DNA from: Methylophaga marina | Lineage (GTDB): Bacteria; Pseudomonadota; Gammaproteobacteria; Nitrosococcales; Methylophagaceae | Length of the DNA: 64,000 bases | Assembly (NCBI RefSeq): GCF_030296755.1 | Contig: NZ_AP027741.1 | Span: 434,001 to 498,000 of the forward strand | Reading direction: 5' to 3' | In this document: one piece after another, positions 10,499 through 19,362 of the stretch | How positions within the stretch are numbered: position 1 is the stretch's first letter | Layout: every line of letters begins with the position of its first letter | Translations under genes and position numbers: made by a program | Notes under the pieces: model-generated | What the model saw: the letters and a program-made list of their open reading frames with translations, nothing else | The model's database searches: none | What the model was told of the DNA's origin: nothing

Positions 10499-11008
10499 TT
10501 ATTCGTGGATCCAGACTTTAAGACCAGGGTGAACCTGTTCAAACAACGTCACTACGTCCTGATTACGCATACGCACACACCCATGAGAGAGCGCCTCCCC
10601 CATCGGTAACTCATCAGGACAACCATGGATATAAATATAACGGCGCATTGTATCAACATTTCCCAGTCGGTTTTTACCGACTTCCATGCCGCTGAGCCAA
10701 AGAATTCGAGTCAGGATCCAGTCACGATTGGGAAATTGCGCTTTTAAGGCTGCATTGAAAATTTCAGCCGTAGGACGACGCCCGACAAAAACACTATTGA
10801 TGGGCTGATTATGGCCAATTTTTGCACGGATCAGATGCCAGCCACGCGGTGTACAACCACTGCCATTCTGCTCACCGGGACCATTTAGCGCTGTAGAAAC
10901 AGGCGCATCAAACAAGACTTTATCAGCCTGACGCAGCCAGCAATGTTGCTGTGTCAGTGATATATCCAGCCAGGCTTCATTATCTTTAATCACATCAGAG
11001 TTCATCAT
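10499..11008 (-). CDS. L,D-transpeptidase (YkuD domain)
   Basis: YkuD-domain enzymes form 3-3 crosslinks in peptidoglycan or attach proteins to it. The 169-residue protein is essentially the bare domain: a conserved HG at residues 128-129 and the catalytic motif SHGCVRM with Cys144. No N-terminal signal peptide or membrane anchor is visible, which is unusual because these enzymes normally act in the periplasm; short forms like this are known from several proteobacteria and their location is unclear. The start overlaps the rmuC stop by 4 bases. Grouping with nagZ supports a cell-wall role. Confidence 0.88.
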   Translation of the reverse strand: MMNSDVIKDNEAWLDISLTQQHCWLRQADKVLFDAPVSTALNGPGEQNGSGCTPRGWHLIRAKIGHNQPINSVFVGRRPTAEIFNAALKAQFPNRDWILTRILWLSGMEVGKNRLGNVDTMRRYIYIHGCPDELPMGEALSHGCVRMRNQDVVTLFEQVHPGLKVWIHE

Positions 11009-12612
11009 TCTTTGGCAGAGACTGACTGTTCATTATGCGATAACAACTGGGGATCATCTTCTTCCTCTATGGCTTCAACAATCATGGTCAGCGGTTCAGT
11101 TTCGTAATCACGTTCAATCGTTTCCAATTGCGGCAATGATTTGCTGACTTTCGTTGATAACTGACCAAAGCGATCCACTTTGCCGTATAAGCCCTGCTTC
11201 CCTGCCACACCTTTGATGACCTGATTATATTGATTACTAACTGTGCCCAAAGTATTGCCCAATTTTTGTAATCGTTCAGCGACAATCGCTACCTGATTGT
11301 AAATATCGCCTGCTTTTTCGCTGATTTCCCGTGCTTCAGCATTACTACGTTCCATCATCCACAGATTAGATACCGTTCTGAGAATCGGTATTAATGTAGT
11401 GTGAGACACCAGTACAATGCTTTTTTTATAGCCATACTCAAACAAATCCTTGTTATTTTTTAATGCCTCAATATACGCAGGCTCAATTGGCATAAACATC
11501 AACACAAAGCTGGGACTTCGCATGCCGACCACATTGGTGTAATCCTTTGAAGCCAAATCATCAATATGTTTACGCACCGCTCTGACATGATCCGCCATCG
11601 CCAAGCTGTATGATTCTGGTGTATCTGATGACACCGCACGGTCATAAGCGTTAAGGGAGACCTTACTATCAATAATGATGTGTTTATTATCTGGCAGTTT
11701 AATCAAATAATCCGTTTGTTTCTGTTTGCCTTCAGCATCTTTAAATGCTGTCTGTACTTCAAAATGGGCATCTTCAATTAAGCCGCTCATTTCCAGAGTC
11801 CGTCTTAGTTGTGCTTCACCCCAGGCACCACGTTGCTGAGAGTCGCCTTTTAAAGCGGAAGTCAGGTTATGGGCGTCTTCACTCATTTTCAGGCCAATAT
11901 CCAATACTTTTTTAATTTCAGCATTCAGATTAGTATTGCCCTTGATTGACGCATCATGCACTTCGTTAATCCGTTTCTGGAACCCTTCAATCTGCTCACG
12001 AAAAGGTTTCAAGAGCACATCAATGCTCGACTTACTGGTATCGGTGAATGTTTTGCCTTTTTCTTCAAAAATCTTGTTTGCCAGATTCTCAAACTCTTTA
12101 GTCATTGATTGTTTGGTATCTGCCAGCTGCGCCATTTGCTCTTTGAAATGTTCTTCCCTTCTCTCTAAAGTCGTTTTTAACTCGGTATGTTGATTGGAGA
12201 GTGACTGATAAGCTTGCTGTAAGTCCTGAAACGCCTCTATTTGCTGTTGCAGCTCAGCTTTTTTATCCGTGAATTGCTGTTGTAAAGACTGGTAATTAGC
12301 CTGTGCTGTTTCCGATTGTTTTTCAGCCTGATGTAACTGCTGTTTTGTCTGTTCCAATGTTTGATTGAGTTGAAGAATCTGTTGCTTCTGTTCATCCAAA
12401 GCAGTCGTTAATCGTGACTCAGTAGCCAATGCCGCTTGCAGTTGTTGTTCTTGTCCACTCTGACTGAGCTCTAAGGCGTGTATGTGGTTTTGTAGTTCGG
12501 CTGTTTTGCGGCTATGACGTAAAGCAAATACTAAATAAGCCAATGCAGCAGAAACCACAGCAACAATTGCCAGTAAACCAATAAGTTGATCAGGCGACAG
12601 ACTTTCTAACAT
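11005..12612 (-). CDS. rmuC: DNA recombination protein RmuC homologue
   Basis: RmuC limits recombination at inverted repeats in E. coli and has a nuclease-like fold. The 535-residue protein has an N-terminal membrane helix (about residues 10-28), a long Gln/Glu-rich coiled coil (about 35-170), and the conserved RmuC core with GDSQQRGAWGEAQLRRTLE and IIIDSKVSLNAYDRA, where the acidic/Lys residues resemble the nuclease active site. An acidic tail follows. It is the first gene of the rmuC/L,D-transpeptidase/nagZ/mscS run. A 7-base inverted repeat (12643-12665) lies upstream, without a T-tract. Confidence 0.92.
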   Translation of the reverse strand: MLESLSPDQLIGLLAIVAVVSAALAYLVFALRHSRKTAELQNHIHALELSQSGQEQQLQAALATESRLTTALDEQKQQILQLNQTLEQTKQQLHQAEKQSETAQANYQSLQQQFTDKKAELQQQIEAFQDLQQAYQSLSNQHTELKTTLERREEHFKEQMAQLADTKQSMTKEFENLANKIFEEKGKTFTDTSKSSIDVLLKPFREQIEGFQKRINEVHDASIKGNTNLNAEIKKVLDIGLKMSEDAHNLTSALKGDSQQRGAWGEAQLRRTLEMSGLIEDAHFEVQTAFKDAEGKQKQTDYLIKLPDNKHIIIDSKVSLNAYDRAVSSDTPESYSLAMADHVRAVRKHIDDLASKDYTNVVGMRSPSFVLMFMPIEPAYIEALKNNKDLFEYGYKKSIVLVSHTTLIPILRTVSNLWMMERSNAEAREISEKAGDIYNQVAIVAERLQKLGNTLGTVSNQYNQVIKGVAGKQGLYGKVDRFGQLSTKVSKSLPQLETIERDYETEPLTMIVEAIEEEDDPQLLSHNEQSVSAKE

Positions 12613-12711
12613 AGTGATTCCTGCAATATAGAGATGGTGCTATCAGCCTGATACGTGCAGGCTGAACAAGCTCTACAAGATAACAAAGCCAGATAATAAT
12701 TGCGATATTCG

Positions 12712-13730
12712 CTAGGGTTTATGTGTCGCTTGATACACGCCCAGCACAGTTAACCATCGGCTTAGTACCAATGGTAAAAAAGCGAGTAACGCTATCGACA
12801 AAAAAAGATCATGCTGAGATTGCTTCGGTACCCGCTCTTCCACAATTAGAGGCTGTGATTGCTGTTTGTGGATTTCATCAATGGCTTTAGAAAACTCATC
12901 CAGTGAGCCTGCTTCAAAAGCCTGGTAAGGTACGCCCAGTTTTTTAAAGGCTTTGTGCAATTTCCGTTCTGGCATATCAATCCAGAGCAGACTGTCATTA
13001 TCGCTGGCGTCCAACGTCATGCCTTTCATTGATCGTAGGTAAATCCAATATAAATTCAGACGCATCTTTTTAAAAACATGGTGCAGGTATGCTGTCTGCT
13101 CGGCAGAAAAAACTTGGCCACCATCGGAAATGAGTAAAATATTTCGTGATCCACGGTAAGGCTCATCTTTGTACATATTCACAGCCAAACTCAGCGCTTT
13201 GAAAATATCCGTTTGAGATAAACCTTTACCGAGTCCACCGGCATTGATCGTCGCCAGAACGACTTCTTTGTTGTAGGTAAGCTTCAATATTTCAGTTGAT
13301 TTGGTGCTAAAAAAACATAACCAAAACGGTCATCTGGACGGCGCTTCACAAACTCAGCAAGATAATCCCTTGAAACTTCGCGTTTGCTTCTACTAATCAC
13401 AGTGTCCCTTCGAAGGGTATTCCATGGCGGCCTAGCAAATTGATCATCCATACTGCGGCTACGGTCTAACAGAATGACAAACTCCGCTCCTTGGCGAGTG
13501 CGTTCAACCACTTGTTCAGGAATGTAAGGGTTCGCCAGAGCCAGAAGTAGAAAAATAATAGCAACGGATGCTGACAATTTGCTAAGCCATGACAGTATTA
13601 AAGACAATGAGTCTCTAGGAATAAACCCTTGCCAAACAACCGTTTTAGTCGTGTTCAGAAACAGCCAGGGTAACAAGGCCAGGGGGAGAAAGTAGAAAAA
13701 AACAGGATGAGCCCAATTGAACTCAGTCAT
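12712..13730 (-). pseudogene. Second MxaC-like VWA membrane protein, frame interrupted
   Basis: This is a paralogue of the intact mxaC at 15283-16299. An N-terminal piece (start ATG at 13730, MTEFNWAHPVFFYFLPL, then VWA motif DRSRSMDD) runs to a stop at 13284, and the rest (LTYNKEVVLATINAGG to the C-terminal membrane helix) continues in another frame to 12712. The break is at a run of seven A at 13309-13315 (seven T in the mRNA sense). One extra T gives VFFSTK followed by LTYNKE, matching VFFSTKA and LTYDKE in mxaC. Either one base is missing (sequencing or mutation), or a -1 slip occurs at the heptamer T TTT TTA. It lies 88 bases after mxaL, where mxaD sits in some methylotrophs. Confidence 0.8.
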
Positions 13731-13818
13731 AACATCCTGCCAGGCGCAGCCATACAAAAGATCTGAAAATCGTCAGACTAAAATGACAATCCCTGTCAAA
13801 CATAACTTACTCCATGTA

Positions 13819-14754
13819 TTAGTCGTCTGTTCGTACAAACCACCTATAGGGTAGAAACACCAACAAAATTAAAAACAAGGCTGCACCAGCAAACCAGGCA
13901 TATAAATCATAATCGATGGTTTGCTCACGAGTGTTAGACTCATCTCGGATAGTATCGACTAGATCCACCGGGTCATTTGGTGATGAGACAAAGGCAAATC
14001 CTACCCGATTCGCTAAGGTAGCCAAGTGAGATTTTTTCTGTGAGGACAGGTGTTCACTTCTGGGTTTATTCACATTGACATCCCTATCAGCTCGCATTGA
14101 GGCAAACACATCTTCATGCATCACCTCATTGATTCCCCATACGCCTTCAATCACACCTTTGTCATTTGTTTTAGGCATAGGAAGAAGCTCCTCACCACCA
14201 ATCCCGACTAAGATTCCGTGAATCTCACCTGGCTTACCAGCAAACTTAGGAAATAAGGTGGGATTAATCGGGGGAGATTCATGCCCGTCTGTCAACATCA
14301 CAATGGTCGGTCTGGGATCAATCTCTTTAGCCTGACGAATAGCGGTATAGACCGCTTTTGATACTTCACTGGAACGGGCCCAGGCCATATAAGGATTGAC
14401 CTGCTCAAGCATCTGTATCAAATCATGATAAGACCCACAGACTTCAACCGGGTTCATCAAAATTAAACTTCTGGATTCGCTGAAAATAGCCAATCCCGCA
14501 TGAGCACCACATGGCATTTCTAATAACGTTCTGCGCGTAAACTCTTTGGCCCACGCTAAGCGACTGACGTTCTCCCCGTCTAATTCAGCGTCTTTCACAT
14601 TCATGCTGTCGGTGATATCGATGACAAAGATGGCATCCATGATTTTGACATCTCGCTTGACCAGCGGGAACCATAAAGCAGCCACAACAAATATAAACGC
14701 CGTCAGCATCACAATGGCTGTTAGCAATATACGTTTTTGGTAACTCACTCTCAT
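13819..14754 (-). CDS. mxaL: MxaL-type VWA membrane protein (methanol oxidation)
   Basis: In methylotrophs MxaL is needed for maturation, probably calcium loading, of PQQ methanol dehydrogenase. The 311-residue protein has an N-terminal membrane helix (about 8-30), a VWA domain with the metal-site motif DITDS at 46-50 and a later TDGHE, and a C-terminal membrane helix (about 285-303). The VWA domain therefore probably faces the periplasm. It overlaps mxaK by 4 bases. The name rests on position in the R-S-A-C-K-L order and domain layout; a BatA/BatB-like name would fit the domains alone. Confidence 0.8.
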   Translation of the reverse strand: MRVSYQKRILLTAIVMLTAFIFVVAALWFPLVKRDVKIMDAIFVIDITDSMNVKDAELDGENVSRLAWAKEFTRRTLLEMPCGAHAGLAIFSESRSLILMNPVEVCGSYHDLIQMLEQVNPYMAWARSSEVSKAVYTAIRQAKEIDPRPTIVMLTDGHESPPINPTLFPKFAGKPGEIHGILVGIGGEELLPMPKTNDKGVIEGVWGINEVMHEDVFASMRADRDVNVNKPRSEHLSSQKKSHLATLANRVGFAFVSSPNDPVDLVDTIRDESNTREQTIDYDLYAWFAGAALFLILLVFLPYRWFVRTDD

Positions 14755-15290
14755 GGAAGATCTACCTTGAACGCTTTACTCTCAATTGAACGCTGGCTGC
14801 TGATCACATTCTTTTCATAGTTAGGGTTAACAGCCGGGTCTTCAGGTACCGCTCTCAATGCCACTTCCAGGTTATAGCGTGCATCCCAAAGGTTGGGATC
14901 TAACGCTAAAGCGCGTCGAAAATCCTGTTTGGCGAACTCGATTAAGGGTAACTGACGGGCATCAGCTTCCGTCATTTCCAGCGCTGCGCGTAAATTAATA
15001 TTGCCGCGATTGTAAAAAACCAAAGGCATCAATTCACCCGAAGCCTTACCCAAAGCAATGGTGAGCTGATCCAAGGCCAATTCATGCTGTTCCTGCTTCT
15101 CAAAATCAGCCGCTTTAGCAAAATGTGCACGAGCATCGTCTGGTACATCATCACTCGCCGAGGGTGAAGTAATGTATTGCTCAACCTGTATTTCTTGCCA
15201 CAGTTGCATGGCTAAATAGATAACCGAAGCGGTGCTGGCCAAAATCAATACAATCAACGAAAAACGTAGTGTTTGTAATTTCTTATTCAT
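14751..15290 (-). CDS. mxaK: MxaK-type TPR-like protein (methanol oxidation)
   Basis: MxaK is an accessory protein of methanol dehydrogenase maturation whose exact job is not settled. The 179-residue protein has one N-terminal membrane helix (about 8-30) and then a TPR-like segment (DFEKQEQHELALDQLTIALG and QDFRRALALDPNLWDARYNL). It overlaps mxaC by 8 bases and mxaL by 4 bases, which argues for tight co-translation of the two VWA proteins and this scaffold. The assignment rests mainly on position and architecture. Confidence 0.78.
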   Translation of the reverse strand: MNKKLQTLRFSLIVLILASTASVIYLAMQLWQEIQVEQYITSPSASDDVPDDARAHFAKAADFEKQEQHELALDQLTIALGKASGELMPLVFYNRGNINLRAALEMTEADARQLPLIEFAKQDFRRALALDPNLWDARYNLEVALRAVPEDPAVNPNYEKNVISSQRSIESKAFKVDLP

Positions 15291-16299
15291 GGGCTTTTTT
15301 TACTCCCCACCATGTATATAAATGTGAACTTGCCAATAACAACATGGCTAACATCGCCAACCAGAGAAAGACATCTTCTTTAGGTTCGTGTGGCAGTGTT
15401 TCTTCCACAATCAGTGTTTGATAATGTTGGCGGTCAATTTCAGATAAGGCATCTGCAAAGCTTTCTAATGAGCCAGCTTCAAATGCACGATAAGGCACAC
15501 CTATCGATTTAAAGAACGTATGTAATTTCCGTTCAGGAATGTCGACCCACAACAAATTGTCATTGTCGCTGGCTTCGAGTGTCATTTCCTGTCTGGATTT
15601 AAGATATATCCAGTAAATCGTGAGATTCATCTCACGATAAGTGCTGGCAATCTCTTCTTTAGCTTCATCTGTTAATAATTGCCCACCATCAGACACCAAC
15701 AAGACAATCCGGGAACCGCGATAAGGCTGGTCTTCAAACATTTTGGCACTGCTGATTAATGCCTCAGCCATATTGGTGTCTGATAAGCCTTTACCCAGAG
15801 CATTAGCATTAATCGTTGCTAAAACAGCTTCTTTGTCATAGGTCAACGGTAAAAGATTGATAGCTTTAGTACTGAAAAAGACGAAGCCAAATCGGTCATC
15901 AGGACGATTTTTGACAAACTCCGTTAAATACTCCCGAGCCACATTACGTTTTGAATTATCGCCCCCTACACTGACTGTTGCAGCTTGTGCTTTAACAGCA
16001 AAAGGATCATCCATACTTCGGCTGCGATCTAATAACAAAACGATCTCCGCACCTTCGCCAATTCGCTCTCTTTTCTGCTCAGGTAAACTGGGTGAGGCTA
16101 ATGCCAGGATAAGGCAAGCTATGACGAGAGAAGCCAAGCTTTTCAGGGTGAGATTAATCACACGTGATAAAGGATCGACGGGAACCAGATTCACCCAGGC
16201 TACGGTTTTATCCAGATTGTGGTTAAACCAGGGTAATAATGCCAGCGGCAATAAAAACAAAAGCCAGGCATGATCCCACTCCAAACCGGCTAGCATCAT
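15283..16299 (-). CDS. mxaC: MxaC-type VWA membrane protein (methanol oxidation)
   Basis: MxaC is required for active, calcium-containing methanol dehydrogenase in methylotrophs. The 338-residue protein shows two N-terminal membrane helices (about 10-27 and 52-70), a VWA domain with an intact metal-site motif DRSRS at 91-95 and LLVSDGG later, and a C-terminal membrane helix (about 312-330). It overlaps mxaA by 4 bases. It is clearly paralogous to the interrupted gene at 12712-13730; blocks such as RPDDRFG and PERKLH are shared. Confidence 0.82.
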   Translation of the reverse strand: MMLAGLEWDHAWLLFLLPLALLPWFNHNLDKTVAWVNLVPVDPLSRVINLTLKSLASLVIACLILALASPSLPEQKRERIGEGAEIVLLLDRSRSMDDPFAVKAQAATVSVGGDNSKRNVAREYLTEFVKNRPDDRFGFVFFSTKAINLLPLTYDKEAVLATINANALGKGLSDTNMAEALISSAKMFEDQPYRGSRIVLLVSDGGQLLTDEAKEEIASTYREMNLTIYWIYLKSRQEMTLEASDNDNLLWVDIPERKLHTFFKSIGVPYRAFEAGSLESFADALSEIDRQHYQTLIVEETLPHEPKEDVFLWLAMLAMLLLASSHLYTWWGVKKAHE

Positions 16300-17129
16300 G
16301 CCATTTTCTCCTTAGCACGACATTTTTTTGCCAGTTCAAAAGAGGCGGAGAATGGTGCTTGTTCCACTGGCTCACGGCTAAAGAAGTGGCTGGCTGACTG
16401 CTGGTAAAAGTGTTCAATCTCGTCGGCCAGCGGTTCCAACCAAGGGCATTTCTGCCACAGTACTGACAGATCATTTTTAACAAGCACACGACCTGCGCTG
16501 CGATTAAATGCATGGTGCAATTGACGACTGGCTTCATCGGCATTTTTACGCCCCAGAAAACGCATTTTATTTAACTCAAATACGGCAGTCGCAAATGGCA
16601 AACGATGACGAGGTCGTAAACCAAAGTGCCAAGCCAGCCAAATTAAGATAGCAACTAACAATACAGCTATGGCAATCCACAACTCAGTCAGAAGCTGTTG
16701 ATGACTTTGTGGCGGTAACACAGCATCGGCACGTGGCTGATATTGACTACCATCCGCATTCGATAAAAATGAACCCAGCTCCAGTGTAGTCGCAGGCACC
16801 GTTAAGAACTCTCCTGCTTCTGTGCGAAGTTCTATTTCTGGTGTTTGCACTTCCCGAGTCTGTGCTGGCACATTAATTATCTGAAACGTTAATGTCATCA
16901 CCGTCCCTTCTGACTGGCGCTTTAACAACTGCAGCCAAGGGCCATAACGTTTTTCGACTTGTGGCAGTGAGTGGGCTTCTAACTGACTGCTATCTACGGG
17001 TAAATGGATGGTTGCCTGGATCTGGTCACCGACCAGTAATCCCCAGCTACGATCAAAACGAATAGTGACATCTTCCGCAAAGGCGTTTGCTGTCACCAGC
17101 GTAAATAAAAACAGAGCAAATAATCGCAT
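16296..17129 (-). CDS. mxaA: MxaA-type protein (methanol oxidation)
   Basis: MxaA is an accessory protein for methanol dehydrogenase activity, linked to calcium insertion. The 277-residue protein has a signal peptide (1-18, ending AFA), a periplasmic beta-rich domain with DRSWGLLVGDQI resembling the conserved MxaA start, a membrane helix at about 150-170, and a cytoplasmic tail with RLPFATAVFELNKMRFLG. It starts 11 bases after mxaS and overlaps mxaC. It resembles BatD-like partners of VWA proteins in other MoxR systems, which is the alternative description. Confidence 0.8.
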   Translation of the reverse strand: MRLFALFLFTLVTANAFAEDVTIRFDRSWGLLVGDQIQATIHLPVDSSQLEAHSLPQVEKRYGPWLQLLKRQSEGTVMTLTFQIINVPAQTREVQTPEIELRTEAGEFLTVPATTLELGSFLSNADGSQYQPRADAVLPPQSHQQLLTELWIAIAVLLVAILIWLAWHFGLRPRHRLPFATAVFELNKMRFLGRKNADEASRQLHHAFNRSAGRVLVKNDLSVLWQKCPWLEPLADEIEHFYQQSASHFFSREPVEQAPFSASFELAKKCRAKEKMA

Positions 17130-17140
17130 TGTCTGTATTC

Positions 17141-18031
17141 CTATGAGTTTTTCATGGCGTAAAAATATTCGGTCAACTGTTGTGGCGTCACATCGCCCTC
17201 AACATAGAGTGGTCTTATGCGATAACGCATAAAACACGCTGAGAGTTGAGAAAAATGGTCGTCCATTTGTTGTTGCCAACGCTTTTTAATACTTGGCCGC
17301 ATCCAGACGCTGTGCCGCTGACCTGTCTCAGCATCACGTGTTTCTGCCCATCCCGCATGCGAAGGAAAGTGATCGACATCGTCATGCCGCCATACAATCG
17401 GGATGACCGTATATTGCGACAATTTGCGTAAACTTTGCTCCAACAAGCTCAGATCAAAACAAAAATCGGAAGCCAAAAAGACCATGGCGCGTTTACTGTT
17501 AATCAGATCGGTGGCATGTGTTAAGCCCGCCGCGCCAGGTGCTTTCGGTTTAGCCGCATCCATCAGGCGCTCAGCCGCAAATGCCGGCATGCTACGTTGC
17601 GTGGTGGGCATAATCGTCATGTCTTGGCGCCATTCACTATCAAACGCCGTCATAGCAAACTTATCGCCAATACCAATTGCACTGTGTGCGATCATATGAG
17701 CCAGTTTTGCCAGTCGTTGATGATTCACACTGGAAACCGTCATGGATTGACTGATATCAGACATTAACCACAAAGTGATGGATGAACGTTGTTGATAACG
17801 TTTTACCAACCAGCGTTGTTGTCCTTGCTGGGTCACATCAGCGGCTTGATGACGCAAACTGGCACGTATATCCAGACGACGAGGGTCCGGATAATCAAAC
17901 AAATCGGCAAAGCCCGCAAACCGATCGCCACTGCCTAACGCTGTACCGCTATGCGCGCCTGGCACATGACTGAACACCTTATCGGGAAAACGATAAACAA
18001 ACTCCTGCTGAGGCAGGTTTCTGATAGCCAT
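17141..18031 (-). CDS. mxaS: MxaS-type DUF58 protein (methanol oxidation)
   Basis: DUF58 proteins are partners of MoxR ATPases; MxaS serves the methanol oxidation system. The 296-residue protein has no membrane helix. It shows the DUF58 region (FDYPDPRRLDIRASLRHQA) and a VWA-like core with LWLMSDISQSMTV and MVFLASDFCFDLSLLEQSL. The ATG is 5 bases after the mxaR stop, so the pair is almost certainly co-translated. Confidence 0.82.
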   Translation of the reverse strand: MAIRNLPQQEFVYRFPDKVFSHVPGAHSGTALGSGDRFAGFADLFDYPDPRRLDIRASLRHQAADVTQQGQQRWLVKRYQQRSSITLWLMSDISQSMTVSSVNHQRLAKLAHMIAHSAIGIGDKFAMTAFDSEWRQDMTIMPTTQRSMPAFAAERLMDAAKPKAPGAAGLTHATDLINSKRAMVFLASDFCFDLSLLEQSLRKLSQYTVIPIVWRHDDVDHFPSHAGWAETRDAETGQRHSVWMRPSIKKRWQQQMDDHFSQLSACFMRYRIRPLYVEGDVTPQQLTEYFYAMKNS

Positions 18032-18036
18032 ACAGA

Positions 18037-19056
18037 TTAAGGTGTCGCGATATGATCGCGAAGAGCTCGAACAAATTGCGGCATAATTTGTTCGCGTCGA
18101 CCTTCATACACTGGAGAAAGGAAGACACGGTGTGTCATGGAAGGTAACAACACGGTATGAATATCATCTGGTAGTACATGATCACGACCATCCAACCAGG
18201 CTGCCACTTTTGCGGCTCTTACCATGGCTGACATACCACGAACACTGGCACCGGCCACCACCAGGTCTTCCACATAGATATCAGGCATTTCGATACCTAA
18301 TTCATGCGGCGTCCAGCTGGCATCCCATAAACGAACCACGTAATTTTCAATTTCAGGTGATACAAAAATACTACGTTGAATATCATGATCCAGAGCATTT
18401 AATTGCTGATAGTCCAGTAAGGGTTCACCAATCGTGTTCAGCAGCTGATCCACATCATGAAACGCAGGATCGAAAATAAGTTGGCGACGAATCGCGTCAT
18501 CAGTCGGGCGGCTGATATTTATCTCAAATAAGAAACGGTCACGAGCGGCGGCACTGAGTTCAAATGTTTCTTCTTTTTCTACCGCATTGCGATCGGCAAA
18601 CACCACCATATGGGGGAAACGATATTCTTTACCAAATGCTTCAACACTGCGCTCAGCCATGGCACGAAGTAATAATGACTGCACCTGAGGTCTGGCACGG
18701 TTAATTTCGTTAAAGAAGAAAACGGCTGTTTCTGCACCGTGATTAATCAATGGGCCAGGATCAATGACCGGTTTACCTTCTGCATTCACCCAAGCACTAT
18801 AGAGCAGGTCATTCGGCATTAAGTCGACGCTACCCTCAATACGCCCAAAAGCACCACCCAGCGCTTTTGAAAACGTACGTAGTAAGGTGGTTTTACCTAC
18901 ACCTACACCACCTTCCAGCAGCACATGTCCCCGCGCGTGTAAGGCAATCAGAATCAATCTAACTGCTTCTTTTTGACCAACGACAACTTGATTGACGACA
19001 TTTTCTAACGCCAGCGCTTGTTCTCTTGCTGTCTGTAAAAGCTGAGATTCAGCCAT
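18037..19056 (-). CDS. mxaR: MoxR-family AAA ATPase (MxaR)
   Basis: MoxR AAA+ ATPases act as chaperones with VWA proteins; MxaR works in methanol dehydrogenase maturation. The 339-residue protein has Walker A GGVGVGKTT (about 54-62), a Walker-B-like FFFNEINRARP in which the usual DEINRA reads NEINRA, a sensor region VVFADRNAVEKEETF, and an arginine-finger-like AARDRFLFEI. The Asp-to-Asn change may be a feature of the subfamily; I cannot check. It is the first gene of the mxaRSACKL run and is divergent from a two-component pair across a 306-base gap. RBS-like GGGGAGA precedes the ATG. Confidence 0.85.
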   Translation of the reverse strand: MAESQLLQTAREQALALENVVNQVVVGQKEAVRLILIALHARGHVLLEGGVGVGKTTLLRTFSKALGGAFGRIEGSVDLMPNDLLYSAWVNAEGKPVIDPGPLINHGAETAVFFFNEINRARPQVQSLLLRAMAERSVEAFGKEYRFPHMVVFADRNAVEKEETFELSAAARDRFLFEINISRPTDDAIRRQLIFDPAFHDVDQLLNTIGEPLLDYQQLNALDHDIQRSIFVSPEIENYVVRLWDASWTPHELGIEMPDIYVEDLVVAGASVRGMSAMVRAAKVAAWLDGRDHVLPDDIHTVLLPSMTHRVFLSPVYEGRREQIMPQFVRALRDHIATP

Positions 19057-19362
19057 TTTCTCTCCCCTTAGTTGGTTTTTTTATTTCATCACTCTAGCCA
19101 GTCCATTGACATAAAATCATATGTATCAACAAATAATCTTATGACGCTATCATTTCAGACCGCTTTATGAATTTGCAATCCACACTGACCTACCGGATGA
19201 ATAGTGCTCAGTTGATGAATCATATTAGAACTTTATCCTAATCTGCGTTCAGCCGAAATATGCCTAGTGTCATCGGGCAAATTTCCCGACACGATAAACA
19301 GCGCTTTGCAGATGTCAGGATTACTCCTAGACTAGCTTCATGTTTGTATCAGTGAAAAACGG
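19057..19362. promoter_or_regulatory. Divergent mxaR / sensor kinase intergenic region with dyad
   Basis: This 306-base gap separates mxaR (minus) from the kinase gene (plus), so it must hold promoters for both. I see an interrupted dyad at 19267-19292: GTGTC, two extra bases, CGGG, spacer CAAATTT, then CCCGACAC. It lies about 70 bases upstream of the kinase ATG. It could be the binding site of the response regulator encoded next door or a short hairpin. No clear -35/-10 pair was recognised, and nothing in it looks coding. Confidence 0.4.

Noticed and set aside
12643-12665. TCAGCCT/AGGCTGA inverted repeat as terminator of the mxa cluster
   Set aside because: There is no T-tract on either side and the stem is only seven bases; left as a possible but unsupported site.
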